A DNA stretch of 64,000 nucleotides from Mycolicibacterium xanthum (GTDB lineage: Bacteria > Actinomycetota > Actinomycetes > Mycobacteriales > Mycobacteriaceae), in the NCBI RefSeq assembly GCF_019710635.1, contig NZ_JAIFZS010000058.1, positions 18,222 to 82,221 on the forward strand, written 5' to 3'. The notes below the pieces were generated by a model. The model searched no databases, was not told where the DNA came from, and saw nothing but the letters and a program-made list of their open reading frames with translations. Each line of letters opens with the position of its first letter. Within the stretch, counting starts at the first letter, position 1. The translations under genes were made by a program, and so were the position numbers. This document shows positions 23,480-32,368 of this stretch, piece after piece.

Positions 23480-25396
23480 ATGGCATCACACCCACTGGAA
23501 CCTCTGAATGCCGAGGAGTTCAGCCGCACCGCCCAGATACTGCGCCGCGACGGCCACGTCACCGACACCTTCCGCTTCGCGTCGATCGAACTGCTGGAAC
23601 CGCCCAAGCAGCAGGTGCTGGCGTGGCGGGCCGGCGACCCGGTGCCGCGGCAGTCCTTCGCGGTGGTGTGGAACCGTTCGGACAACAAGACCTACGAAGC
23701 GATCGTCGATCTGACCGGCGACACCGTCGTCTCGGTCGAGCACATCCCCGACGTCACGCCGAACTTCACCGTCGACGAGTTCCACGACGTGGACGAGGCG
23801 CTGCGCCGGCATCCGGACGTCATCGCCAAGCTGCGGGACCGCGGCATCACCGACATGAGCCTGGTCATCGTCGACGTCTGGACCTACGGCAAGGCGCTCA
23901 TGCCCGAGAAGTACCGCGACCGTCGGCTGGGCTGGGCCGACCTGTGGGTCCGCGAGACGCCCGACGGCAACCCGTACGCCCACCCGGTCCCGGGGCTGAA
24001 GCTCATCGTGGACATGAACACCAACGAACTGCTCGACATCGACGACGGCTACGACGTCGGAATGCCTGCGGTGCAGGGCGAATACGTGCCCGGGCCGTGG
24101 AAGGGCGAGCAGCGCACCGACCTCAAGCCCCTGCACATCACCCAGCCCGAGGGCGGATCTTTCACGATCGACGGCACCGAGCTGCGGTGGCAGAACTGGT
24201 CGATGCGGCTCGGCTTCAACTACCGCGAGGGCCCGGTGATCTATCAGGTGGCCTACGACGACCACGGGGTGCGGCGCGAAATCGCCTACCGGATGTCGTT
24301 CGCCGAGATGGTGGTGCCCTACCGCGACCCAACCTTCGACCACTACCGCAGGACCGCCTACGACATCGGCGAGTGGGGCCTGGGTTTCATGACCACCTCG
24401 CTGGAACTCGGATGCGACTGCCTGGGCGAGATCACCTATGTGGATGCCGTACTGCACGATTCGACCGGTGCGCCGTACGACATCAAGAACGCGATCTGCC
24501 TGCACGAAGAGGACAACGCCGTGCTCTGGAAGCACGTCGACCCCGCGACCGGTGCCGAAGTACGCCGGCAACGACGCATGGTGGTGTCCTGCCACGTCAC
24601 CGTCGCCAACTACGAGTACCTCGTCTACTGGCGCTTCTATCAGGACGGCAACATCGAGTGCGAGGTGCGGGCGACCGGCATCATGGTCACCACGCCGTAC
24701 GCCGAGGGTGCGGACGCACCGCCGTACGGGACGGTGGTCGACACCCGCACCTACGCACCGTTCCATCAGCATTTCCTGGTCGCCCGACTGGATCTCGACG
24801 TCGACGGCTCGGCGAACACGGTCGTCGAGGTCGACTCGGTCGCGCCCCCGGTGTCCGCGGAGAATCCCTACGGTCTTGCGCTCGTCACCCAATCCACCCC
24901 GATCACGTCGGAGTCGTCATCGGCCCGCGACTACAACTGGGAGACCCAGCGTGGGTGGAAGGTGATGAATCCGGACAAGCAGAACCGCCACGGCACCCCG
25001 GTCGCCTACAAGCTGGTGCCCGGTGCCGCGTTCCCGGCGATGATGGATCCCTCGACGCCGCAATACCTTCGGGCCCCGGTGATCGGCCACACGCTGTGGG
25101 TGACGCAGCACGACGACGACGAGCGCTGGCCGTGTGGCAAATACCCCACCCAGTCCACCGTCGACACCGGATTGACCGAGTGGATCAAGGACGACGCGCC
25201 ACTGGAGTACGCCGACGTCGTGCTCTGGTACGTGTTCGGCATCCACCACATCACCCGGGTGGAGGAGTGGCCGATCATGCCCGTCGACACGGTGTCGTTC
25301 TGGCTCAAGCCGTTCGGGTTCTTCGATCAGAACCCGTCGATCGACGTCGCACCGACGCCGAAGGCCGACGGCGGCGCCTGCCACACCACGGCCTGA
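23480..25396 (+). CDS. copper-containing primary-amine oxidase, 638 aa
   Basis: Oxidises primary amines to aldehydes, releasing ammonia and hydrogen peroxide. The tyrosine that becomes topaquinone is Y378 in VANYEY; the catalytic base is D295 in YDIGEWG; copper ligands are H429 and H431 in FHQHF and a third His in IHHITR near the end. Length is that of bacterial enzymes of the phenylethylamine/tyramine oxidase type, and no signal peptide is seen. ATP-grasp and APC-permease genes flank it. Confidence 0.95.
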   Translation: MASHPLEPLNAEEFSRTAQILRRDGHVTDTFRFASIELLEPPKQQVLAWRAGDPVPRQSFAVVWNRSDNKTYEAIVDLTGDTVVSVEHIPDVTPNFTVDEFHDVDEALRRHPDVIAKLRDRGITDMSLVIVDVWTYGKALMPEKYRDRRLGWADLWVRETPDGNPYAHPVPGLKLIVDMNTNELLDIDDGYDVGMPAVQGEYVPGPWKGEQRTDLKPLHITQPEGGSFTIDGTELRWQNWSMRLGFNYREGPVIYQVAYDDHGVRREIAYRMSFAEMVVPYRDPTFDHYRRTAYDIGEWGLGFMTTSLELGCDCLGEITYVDAVLHDSTGAPYDIKNAICLHEEDNAVLWKHVDPATGAEVRRQRRMVVSCHVTVANYEYLVYWRFYQDGNIECEVRATGIMVTTPYAEGADAPPYGTVVDTRTYAPFHQHFLVARLDLDVDGSANTVVEVDSVAPPVSAENPYGLALVTQSTPITSESSSARDYNWETQRGWKVMNPDKQNRHGTPVAYKLVPGAAFPAMMDPSTPQYLRAPVIGHTLWVTQHDDDERWPCGKYPTQSTVDTGLTEWIKDDAPLEYADVVLWYVFGIHHITRVEEWPIMPVDTVSFWLKPFGFFDQNPSIDVAPTPKADGGACHTTA

Positions 25397-25426
25397 CCCC
25401 GGGGCAGGCGGGGCACCGCCCGGCGG

Positions 25427-26962
25427 CTACGGCTCGTCGACGACGAGGACCGGCGTGTCCTTGCGCAGCGTCTGTCCACGGAAGAACGCCGGCTGGCGGG
25501 CCCGCATGATCAGCATGAACACCAGGCCGACCACGATCAGCCCGAGACCGAGGATCAGCACCAGGCCGACACCGCCGATGCTGGCGCCGCTGCCGTAGTC
25601 CGGTGAGGCGCTGTCCCGGATCGTCACCAGGAAGACCCCGAGCAGACCCAGTCCGCCGAGCAACGGGAACAGGAACTTGAACACCACGCTCTGGATGTTC
25701 TTGAACAGTTCGTGGCGGAAGAACCAGATGCAGGCGAACGCGGTCAGGCCGTAGTAGAAGCAGATCATGATGCCCAGCGAGTAGATGGTGTCGGTGAGCA
25801 CGTTTTCGCTGGTGAACGTCAGGATCGAGTAGAACAGTGCCGCGCCGACGCCGGCGGCCAGCGTTGCGAAGGACGGGGTGAGGAAGCGCGGGTGGATGGT
25901 GGCGAAGCGCTCGGGGAACGCCTTGTAGGTGCCCATCGCCAGCATGGTGCGCGACGTCGGCAGGAACGTGGTGATCAGGCTCGCCGCGCTGGAGGCCAGC
26001 ACGGCCAGGAACAGGAACAGGTGCAGCGGGCCGCCCATCACCGGTTCGGCCAGCGCCCCGAACACGTTGTCGGCGATCTCCTCGTTGCCCAGCCCCAGGC
26101 CCTCGGCGCCGACCCCTGCGTACATCTGGGTGGCGACGGCCACCAACAGGTAGGTCAGCAGGATCGACAGCACGCACAGCAGCGCGGCCCGGCCCGGGGT
26201 CTTGTCGGAGTCCTTGGTCTCCTCGTTGACGGTCAGTGCGGTGTCCCAGCCCCAGAACGCGAAGATCGACCCGGACAGGCCCGCGATGAACGCCGACAGC
26301 GTCAGACCGGCGGGGCTGAACCAGTCCCAGCTGAACGATATACCGGTCGGCGAGGAACCGGCCTTGGCGAAGGCCATCACGGTGAACACCAACAGCACCA
26401 GCATCTGGAACCCGACCAGGAAGAACTGGACATGTTCGGTGGTGGTGATGCCCCGGTAGGCGACCGCGGTCGCGATGGCCAGGAAGGCCAGGCAGGTCAG
26501 GACGTTGATCGGTTTGTTCTCCCACAGTCCGGCGATGGACTCGCTGTTGAACAGGTCGCCGATGAATTGATAGAAGAACTGCACGGCGACGCCGGCCAGG
26601 TTGGAGAGCACGATGACGGTCGCGAGCACCGCCGCCCAGCCACCGAGCCAGCCGACATAGGGCCCGAACGCCTTGGTGGTCCAGGTGAACGACGTTCCGC
26701 AGTCCGGTGCGACCTTGTTGAGTTCGCGGTAGGCGTATGCGGCGAAGAACATCGGCAGGAACCCGGCGATGATGACCACCGCCATCTTGCTCTCGGCCTC
26801 GGCGACCAGAATGCCGATCGTCGCCGTCAACGCATAGGCCGGGGCCACCGACGAGATGCCGAGGACGGTACCGCCGAGTAACCCGACGGCGTTGTGGGAC
26901 AGTCCCTTGTCCTGAAGATCAACCTCAGGGCGGTGGAGCGGGTCGTGCGCCTCGATCTGCAT
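25427..26962 (-). CDS. APC-family amino acid/amine permease, 511 aa
   Basis: About twelve hydrophobic segments, with the APC signature near the first helix (GLLGGTVLGISSVAPAYALT) and the conserved SGSIFAFWGWDTALTVNEETKD around helix 6 (GWD...NEE). Likely imports an amine or amino acid. It converges with the amine oxidase gene (stops 30 bp apart), which suggests it supplies that enzyme's substrate. The ATG at 26962 follows GGTGAGGTCATC. Tandem repeats at 26998-27033 lie just upstream. Confidence 0.9.
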   Translation of the reverse strand: MQIEAHDPLHRPEVDLQDKGLSHNAVGLLGGTVLGISSVAPAYALTATIGILVAEAESKMAVVIIAGFLPMFFAAYAYRELNKVAPDCGTSFTWTTKAFGPYVGWLGGWAAVLATVIVLSNLAGVAVQFFYQFIGDLFNSESIAGLWENKPINVLTCLAFLAIATAVAYRGITTTEHVQFFLVGFQMLVLLVFTVMAFAKAGSSPTGISFSWDWFSPAGLTLSAFIAGLSGSIFAFWGWDTALTVNEETKDSDKTPGRAALLCVLSILLTYLLVAVATQMYAGVGAEGLGLGNEEIADNVFGALAEPVMGGPLHLFLFLAVLASSAASLITTFLPTSRTMLAMGTYKAFPERFATIHPRFLTPSFATLAAGVGAALFYSILTFTSENVLTDTIYSLGIMICFYYGLTAFACIWFFRHELFKNIQSVVFKFLFPLLGGLGLLGVFLVTIRDSASPDYGSGASIGGVGLVLILGLGLIVVGLVFMLIMRARQPAFFRGQTLRKDTPVLVVDEP

Positions 26963-26997
26963 GATGACCTCACCGGATCGGTATGGGATTTTGCCCA

Positions 26998-27033
26998 AGC
27001 TAACCACGGTTTCACCAGCTAAGCAGCGGTTTC
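26998..27033. promoter_or_regulatory. tandem direct repeat upstream of the APC permease
   Basis: AGCTAACCACGGTTTC (26998-27013) and AGCTAAGCAGCGGTTTC (27017-27033) are near-identical 16/17-bp units spaced 19 bp apart, 36 bp upstream of the permease start. They could bind a regulator of amine uptake. Confidence 0.45.
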
Positions 27034-27178
27034 CGGGCACCTCGCCGGTGTCGGGAATCGCGCCGGGCCGCGGTTGGCAGCGAATGCACAGCAGCCGCGA
27101 CTGGTCTCGGGAGGCGCCCGGCGTGCAGCATCGAGCGGCAGGTGTCACAGCGACATCGAGACACCTGGGAGGTGCGCC

Positions 27179-27367
27179 ATGAATGACCGACACAGCTGCG
27201 CCGGCTGCCACCGACGTCCGCGCCTAGTCGATTCCGTACTGTGTGTGACCTGCGGATTCTCGACCATCGAAGCGTCCGAGGCGCGCTGGAATCAGCAGGC
27301 TCGTCCCGGCCCGGTGGCCGGTGCGCTCCCGTCGCGGCGATACGGCGCCACAGCGTACGGGACCTGA
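27179..27367 (+). CDS. 62-aa protein with two CxxC motifs (zinc-ribbon-like)
   Basis: The ATG at 27179 follows GGGAGGTGCGCC. Residues 7-10 are C-A-G-C and residues 22-25 are C-V-T-C, 11 residues apart, as in small zinc ribbons. The rest is polar and basic. No family name can be given. It lies between the APC permease (divergent) and the aquaporin gene. Confidence 0.65.
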   Translation: MNDRHSCAGCHRRPRLVDSVLCVTCGFSTIEASEARWNQQARPGPVAGALPSRRYGATAYGT

Positions 27368-27680
27368 CATGTCGGCGACCACGGGTCGATCTATCAACGA
27401 TCTTTGAACCTGTTGTACGCCAATATCTTTCACGGTCAGATCCGAACCGTCAGGTGGCTGTGGGGCCGTGGCGGTGGCCGGAGCCGGCGATGCCGCCGGA
27501 CCGCACCACCACCGCCTGCCTGAAGCGAGGCTGAAGGAAACCCGGCTGAGGCGCCCGACTTCAGGTTCGCTTCAGGTAACCCCGCGAACGTCGACTCCGT
27601 AAGTACCCAACAGGCGCCGCGGGAAGACCTGATGTCTGCATCGCAAACCCAGCGGTCGTCGACGAAAGGAGAGTTCGATC
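27368..27680 (+). other. 313-bp intergenic region with aquaporin promoter and leader
   Basis: It holds the four-box operator described at 27520-27575 and a 105-nt leader to the aquaporin start. The leader resembles, base by base without gaps over 111 nt, the one in front of the gene at 32369. A possible -10 element (GTAAGT) lies about 30 bp after the last box. The first 150 bp show nothing I can assign. Confidence 0.55.
27520..27575 (+). promoter_or_regulatory. four-box operator of the aquaporin promoter
   Basis: CTGAAG at 27520 and 27531 (11 bp apart) and CTTCAG at 27559 and 27570 (11 bp apart). Offsets are 0, 11, 39 and 50 bases, exactly those found at 32208-32263. The last box starts 111 bases before the gene start in both places. 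OmpR-family response regulators bind direct repeats of about 11 bp. Confidence 0.7.
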
Positions 27681-28403
27681 ATGACCGCAGTTGACACGAC
27701 CACAGTCACGTTTGACACCCGCTCGACCGCCGCGCAACGGCCCACCGCGCGCGGGGCCCACCTGCCCGCGACCGCGCGGCGGTACCTCGTGGAAGCGATC
27801 GGGACGCTGGTTCTGGTCTTCACCGTCGGGGCCAGCGTTCGCAGTGGCAGCATCCTGGCGCCGCTGGCCATCGGGGCGGTGCTGATGGCGATGATCTACG
27901 CCGGCGGCCACATCTCGGGAGCCCACTACAACCCGGCGGTCACGGTCGCCGCGCTGGCGCGCGGCCGGATCGACGCGCGCGAAGCGATCGGCTACTGGAT
28001 CGCCCAGTTCGCCGGGGGGTTGGTCGGCGCCGGCGCCGTGTCGGCCGTCGTGCCGGCCGGAGAAACCGCGGCGCTGGGCCTGTCCGGCCACGCCCTGATG
28101 GGCGCGGTCGTCGCCGAGCTGCTGTTCACCTTCGTCCTGTGCTACGTCGTGCTGAATGTCGCCACCAGCAAGGACCACCCCGACAACTCGTTCTATGGGC
28201 TGGCCATCGGCTTCACCGTGGCGGCCGGCGCAGTCGCCGTCGGCGGCGTCTCGGGTGCGGCGTTCAACCCCGCGGTGGTTCTCGGCGGCGCCGCGTTGGG
28301 TTTGTTCACGCTGCCGATGTTGCCGGTGTACTTCGCGGCCCAGATCGTCGCCGGCGTCGCCGCGGGTATGGCGTTCCGGGCACTGAATCCCGACGACAAG
28401 TAA
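27681..28403 (+). CDS. MIP-family channel (aquaporin-like), 240 aa
   Basis: Six hydrophobic segments and two pore loops: HYNPAV (NPA at residues 84-86) and AFNPAV (196-198), preceded by G-G-H-I-S-G and G-G-V-S-G. The Arg that normally follows the second NPA in aquaporins and glycerol channels is Val here, so the selectivity filter differs. The N-terminus is extended and polar. AAAGGAGAG precedes the ATG. The promoter carries the four-box operator also found at the two-component locus; a strong hairpin follows the gene. Confidence 0.92.
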   Translation: MTAVDTTTVTFDTRSTAAQRPTARGAHLPATARRYLVEAIGTLVLVFTVGASVRSGSILAPLAIGAVLMAMIYAGGHISGAHYNPAVTVAALARGRIDAREAIGYWIAQFAGGLVGAGAVSAVVPAGETAALGLSGHALMGAVVAELLFTFVLCYVVLNVATSKDHPDNSFYGLAIGFTVAAGAVAVGGVSGAAFNPAVVLGGAALGLFTLPMLPVYFAAQIVAGVAAGMAFRALNPDDK

Positions 28404-28426
28404 GGACCGAAGCGGTTCGCAGCGCG

Positions 28427-28466
28427 CGGCCCTCCTCTCAACCGGGCACCGGAGAGAGGAGGGCCG
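28427..28466 (+). terminator. aquaporin terminator hairpin
   Basis: A perfect 13-bp stem (28427-28439 with 28454-28466) and a 14-nt loop lies 24 bases after the stop codon, without a T tract. Confidence 0.7.
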
Positions 28467-28552
28467 CCTGCTGAACGCTGTAAACCGCGGCCGACAGATC
28501 GTAGAATCCGCCGCAGAACACCTGTCCGAGCTATCGCGGAGGTGGTACGGGC

Positions 28553-30046
28553 GTGGCTCCTCATCCCGATGACGTCTACCCGTGGTCTACCGGTCGATCC
28601 AGGCGCAGCGCCCTTCGCGATCTGGGCGCACTCGCGGCGCTGGCCGTGACCGGGTCGACTCTCGCCTGCTCCCGGCGTGGACAGAACGGTGAAGATTCGG
28701 CGCCGGCGCCGGCGGCCGGCGCCAGCCTGTTCGAGGCCGACGTCGCCCGGGCCGCCCGAGAGCTCATCGATGTCACCCCGGACGACCAGCGGGCCAGACT
28801 GGTGATGGCCTTCGACAGTGAATCCCGCACCCGCGGGCAGGACCGGAGCCAGACCGAAGCCTTCTGCGCGGTGCTGCAATGGTGTCCGCTGGGGTGGGGA
28901 ATCACGATCGGTGCGATGACGACACCGCAACGCACGGCGGCGCACGCCCTGCTGAATCGGGCGATGTCGCCGGGCGGGTACCAAGCTCTGCTTGCCGTCC
29001 TGAACCGCAACCGCGTCATCGGCGAAATGGAGGACGTCGGGGACGGGGGAGTCATCCGCCGGATTCTGGACACCGATCCGACCGCGAGCGGCGCACAATC
29101 GGTGTTCGATGTCGCGCAGAACCCGGACCCGTCCAAGCCGTGGTACCCGGTCGTGGGCGGCGCGAAAGAGTTCCTGGGGTCGGGCATGGCCATCGATTGG
29201 AGCTGGGGCCTACCGCCCGGCCTACAGGCGCGATACGACCAGTTCTCCAACTACACGATCGGGATCTTCGGAAACCCCGGCGACGACGCCTGGGCCATTC
29301 GGTTCGAAGGGCATCACATCACCGTGAACCTGACGTTCCAGAAGAACGACGACGGTCGGGTCGACGTGCATTCCACGCCGATGTTCTTCGGCTCGTTCCC
29401 GATGATCATTCCCGAGTCCCCGTTCGGAACCGAGGACAAGGACAAGCAATGGCACTGGACCACGGGCCAGGTGCTGATGCTGGGTGTCGTTCACCACCTT
29501 CGCGAATTCTGGCGCAATGTCCCGGAGGCGGCGCGCAGTGCGGCGTTCATCGGCGCGGACCTGATGGAGCAGGCGCCGCCGCTGGTGCTCGACACACCGG
29601 CCTCCTCGATGATCGCGGCGCTGTCACCCACCGTCGATCGGCAAGCGATCGCCGCGTACCCACACATCGAGGTCAGCGCCGCCGAGTTGGGTGAACCCGC
29701 GTTGTGGAATCTGCGCCAAGCGTTTGCCTTCTACACGGGAGCGATGAATCCCACCATCGGCCCGGACTATCTGGCCCGCTTCGACAATGCGGTCGACGGC
29801 GGAGCGAAGTTCACCCTGTCCTGGGCCGGAGAGCAGCTGGATGAGATCGGTTCACATCACTACACCTACGCCGTGGTGGATGATCTCCTGCTGGAAGTCC
29901 TTCAGAGCAACCAGTTTTCGGTGCAGCACGACCCGGAGGTCACGGGCAACCATCTGCACACCATGCTGCGCGATCTGAGCTTCGACTGGGACGACCCGAT
30001 GCGTCGGCATCATCAGGGCGATCACACGACGACGCACCAGGGTTGA
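28553..30046 (+). CDS. DUF3500 family exported protein, 497 aa
   Basis: The N-terminus has a twin-arginine-like stretch (SRRSALRDLGALAALAVTG) followed by S-T-L-A-C, a near-lipobox, so it is probably exported and perhaps lipidated. The body has DUF3500 features such as FEGHHITVNLTF and TPMFFGSFP. Function of the family is not known to me. The GTG start follows GGAGGTGG. It converges with the histidine kinase gene; both stop codons lie inside one 20-bp palindrome. Confidence 0.82.
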   Translation: MAPHPDDVYPWSTGRSRRSALRDLGALAALAVTGSTLACSRRGQNGEDSAPAPAAGASLFEADVARAARELIDVTPDDQRARLVMAFDSESRTRGQDRSQTEAFCAVLQWCPLGWGITIGAMTTPQRTAAHALLNRAMSPGGYQALLAVLNRNRVIGEMEDVGDGGVIRRILDTDPTASGAQSVFDVAQNPDPSKPWYPVVGGAKEFLGSGMAIDWSWGLPPGLQARYDQFSNYTIGIFGNPGDDAWAIRFEGHHITVNLTFQKNDDGRVDVHSTPMFFGSFPMIIPESPFGTEDKDKQWHWTTGQVLMLGVVHHLREFWRNVPEAARSAAFIGADLMEQAPPLVLDTPASSMIAALSPTVDRQAIAAYPHIEVSAAELGEPALWNLRQAFAFYTGAMNPTIGPDYLARFDNAVDGGAKFTLSWAGEQLDEIGSHHYTYAVVDDLLLEVLQSNQFSVQHDPEVTGNHLHTMLRDLSFDWDDPMRRHHQGDHTTTHQG

Positions 30047-30060
30047 CCCGCGGGTCAACC
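30041..30060. terminator. perfect 20-bp palindrome over two convergent stop codons
   Basis: GGTTGACCCG followed by its exact complement CGGGTCAACC. The TGA of the DUF3500 gene (30044-30046) and the TGA of the kinase gene (complement of 30055-30057) both lie in the arms. It could form an 8-bp stem with a CGCG loop and work in both directions. Confidence 0.55.
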
Positions 30061-31488
30061 GACCGGCAGCGACAGCCGGAAGGTGGCCCCGTCGCGACTG
30101 GACAGGCACTCCAACGACCCGTGGTGGGCCTCGGCGAGTCCGCGGGCGATCGGCAGTCCGAGCCCGGCGCCACCGGAGTCCTGGTCCCTGGCGTCGTCGA
30201 GGCGGACAAGTCGGTCGAATATCCGTTCCCGGTCGCCCTCGGCGATGCCCGGACCGGTATCGCTGACCGTGACTTGTGCCGTGTCGTCCACCTTTTCGAC
30301 GTGAACGGTGATCTGGCCCGCCGGCGGTGTATGGCGGCGGGCGTTGTCGAGCAGATTGGACAGAATCTGCGCGACCCTGGTCGGATCGGCGTCGACGTAG
30401 AGCTCTGGATCGCCGGTACGCCGGACGGTGACCTCCGGCGCCAGCATCGCCGTGCGATCCACTTCGTCGGTGGCGATTCGCCCGAGGTCGGTGTGTTCCG
30501 GACGCAGGCTGAGACCGGCGTCGATGCGGGCGATGTCGAGCAGGTCGTGGACCAGCCGCGCGGCCCGTCGGGTTTCGCCGGCCAGCAACTCGGCGTACCG
30601 CCGCGTCCGCGCCCGCGAAGGGTCCGCACCGTCGGGCGCATCGGACCGTTTGGTGGCAGAGGCGATGAGCTGGTCGGCGACCGCCTGGATGCCCGCCAGC
30701 GGGGTACGCAGCTCGTGGGCGGCGTCGGAGAGAAAGCGTCGGCTCTGCGCTTCGGCCCGGCGTGCGACCGCCGCGGCGTCATTGGCGTTCTGCTCGGCGG
30801 ACTCCAGCGCATCGAGCATGCGGTCGAACGCCTCGGCGGCGTGTCCGAGTTCTGTCCCCGGGCGGTCGGGATGCAGCCGGCGGCCCCGATCGCCGAGCGT
30901 GATGCCGTCGGCGGTCGCAGTCAGGCGCTGCAGCGGAGACAGCGCCCGCCCGGCTGCGAACCGCACCGCCAGCGCCGCCACCACGAGCGTCACGATCGCC
31001 CCGATCAGCATGTTCCGCCGCACCGTGGCCCGCGTCCGGCTGACGCCGCTGGTGTCGGCCTGGATGGTCAGCAGCGAGCCGTCGGACAGCAGGCCGGTCA
31101 CCTTGAGGCTCGGAAGGTCACCCCAGGGCATCGGTGTCTGCCCCGCGACGTCTATCGGGGCGGGCGTGGGTAGCGGATGGGGATGTTCTGGCGCCGGAAC
31201 GATGTCGGGATCGCCGTAGCGGGTGCCGTCGGCGCCGATCAGCTGGACCCGGAAATCGGGCTCCTGAAGAACGTCGACCAGTTCCTGCGGGCTGAGCCCC
31301 GCCTCGACCAGGGCCGGCGCATCGTAGAAGAGGTCGGCCAACTCGTCATCGAGGTCGTCGGTGAGGCGCGCACCGAATACGGTGTCGAACGCGAACCCCA
31401 CCAGGATCAACAGCACGGCGATCAGCCCGACCGCGGCGACGGTGACCCGGCGGCGCAACGACGGGGTCGGCGTGGTCTGCCGGCTCAT
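30055..31488 (-). CDS. sensor histidine kinase, 477 aa
   Basis: Membrane sensor kinase with transmembrane helices at about 16-36 and 159-177, an extracytoplasmic loop of 120 residues between them, a HAMP linker (about 180-230), the dimerisation/phosphoacceptor box SDAAHELRTPL with H258, an N box (LSNLLDNARRHT) and G boxes (SDTGPGI, GGAGLGLPI). The ATG overlaps the response-regulator stop (ATGA). The Pro/His-rich extracellular segment (PAPEHPHPLPTPAP) could bind metal; that is speculation. Confidence 0.94.
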   Translation of the reverse strand: MSRQTTPTPSLRRRVTVAAVGLIAVLLILVGFAFDTVFGARLTDDLDDELADLFYDAPALVEAGLSPQELVDVLQEPDFRVQLIGADGTRYGDPDIVPAPEHPHPLPTPAPIDVAGQTPMPWGDLPSLKVTGLLSDGSLLTIQADTSGVSRTRATVRRNMLIGAIVTLVVAALAVRFAAGRALSPLQRLTATADGITLGDRGRRLHPDRPGTELGHAAEAFDRMLDALESAEQNANDAAAVARRAEAQSRRFLSDAAHELRTPLAGIQAVADQLIASATKRSDAPDGADPSRARTRRYAELLAGETRRAARLVHDLLDIARIDAGLSLRPEHTDLGRIATDEVDRTAMLAPEVTVRRTGDPELYVDADPTRVAQILSNLLDNARRHTPPAGQITVHVEKVDDTAQVTVSDTGPGIAEGDRERIFDRLVRLDDARDQDSGGAGLGLPIARGLAEAHHGSLECLSSRDGATFRLSLPVG

Positions 31489-32192
31489 TGTTCACTCGCC
31501 GAGAGCCGATAGCCGATTCCCCGCACGGTGTGCAGCACCCGCGGGCCATGGGCCTCCAGTTTGCGCCGCAGTGCGCTGATGTACACCTCGACGAGGTTGG
31601 GGTCATAGGCGTCGTACCCCCACACCGCGGCGAGGATCTGGTCCTTGCTGACCACCCGGCCGCGCTGATCGGCCAGATAGCCCAGCAGCCGAAGTTCGGT
31701 GGCGGTCAGATCCAACACCACCCCGGCGCGGCTCGCGGTCGACGCGTCGACGTCGAGTACCAGGTCGCCGAGTTGGATGGCCGATGAGACCCGGCCCCGG
31801 CGTCGCAACACCGCCGCCACCCGCGACAGCAACTCGGCCATCTCGAACGGTTTGACCAGGTAGTCGTCGGCTCCACTGTCGAGCCCCCGCAACCGGTCCG
31901 CCAACCCGTCGCGCGCCGTCAGCAGCACGATTCCGGCATCACCGTAGCCGCGCACCACATCGATCAACTCGAACCCGTCGCGACCCGGCAGCATCACGTC
32001 GAGCACGACGACGTCCGGGCGGAATGCCGCCAGCACGTCTTCGAGTCCGCCGCCGTGAGTTCGGCCGCCGCTGACGTAGCCGGTGTCGGCGAGCGCCTCG
32101 ACGACCATCTCGCGGATCGTGACCGAGTCCTCGACGACGAGCACCCGCGGGGGACCGATGTCTTTGCCGGGTTTGGTGGACACATCCGCCAT
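31485..32192 (-). CDS. OmpR-family response regulator, 235 aa
   Basis: Receiver domain with phosphorylation site D65 (VVVLDVMLPG), T92 and K114 (YLVKPFE), followed by a winged-helix effector domain (TATELRLLGYLADQRGRVVSKDQILAAVWG in part, DPNLVEVYISALRRKL). ATG 32192 chosen; a longer frame would run through the operator. The operator boxes at 32208-32224 begin 16 bp upstream, so autoregulation is likely. The same boxes upstream of the aquaporin gene suggest a regulon of at least three transcripts. Confidence 0.94.
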   Translation of the reverse strand: MADVSTKPGKDIGPPRVLVVEDSVTIREMVVEALADTGYVSGGRTHGGGLEDVLAAFRPDVVVLDVMLPGRDGFELIDVVRGYGDAGIVLLTARDGLADRLRGLDSGADDYLVKPFEMAELLSRVAAVLRRRGRVSSAIQLGDLVLDVDASTASRAGVVLDLTATELRLLGYLADQRGRVVSKDQILAAVWGYDAYDPNLVEVYISALRRKLEAHGPRVLHTVRGIGYRLSASEQ

Positions 32193-32207
32193 TGTCCCCG
32201 TCGATAC

Positions 32208-32263
32208 CTGAAGTGAGGCTGAAAGAAGCCAACTCACCGTGGCCGGCTTCAGGTTCCCTTCAG
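32208..32263. promoter_or_regulatory. four-box operator between response regulator and secreted protein
   Basis: CTGAAG (32208), CTGAAA (32219), CTTCAG (32247) and CTTCAG (32258): offsets 0, 11, 39 and 50, identical to the aquaporin promoter. The last box is 111 bases before the start at 32369, also identical. It lies between divergent genes, the left one being the response regulator itself. Confidence 0.72.
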
Positions 32264-32368
32264 CCGCCCGGGCGAGTGTTCACCTCGTAGGAACCAAACC
32301 GGTCGCCGAAGATCCGTTGTGCTGCATCCGATCCTCCGGCGACCACCACGAAAAGGAGTAATCCCATC

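Noticed and set aside
26963..27178. Possible riboswitch in the permease leader
   Set aside because: The repeated AGCTAA units look like tandem DNA-binding sites; I could not fit a known riboswitch fold.
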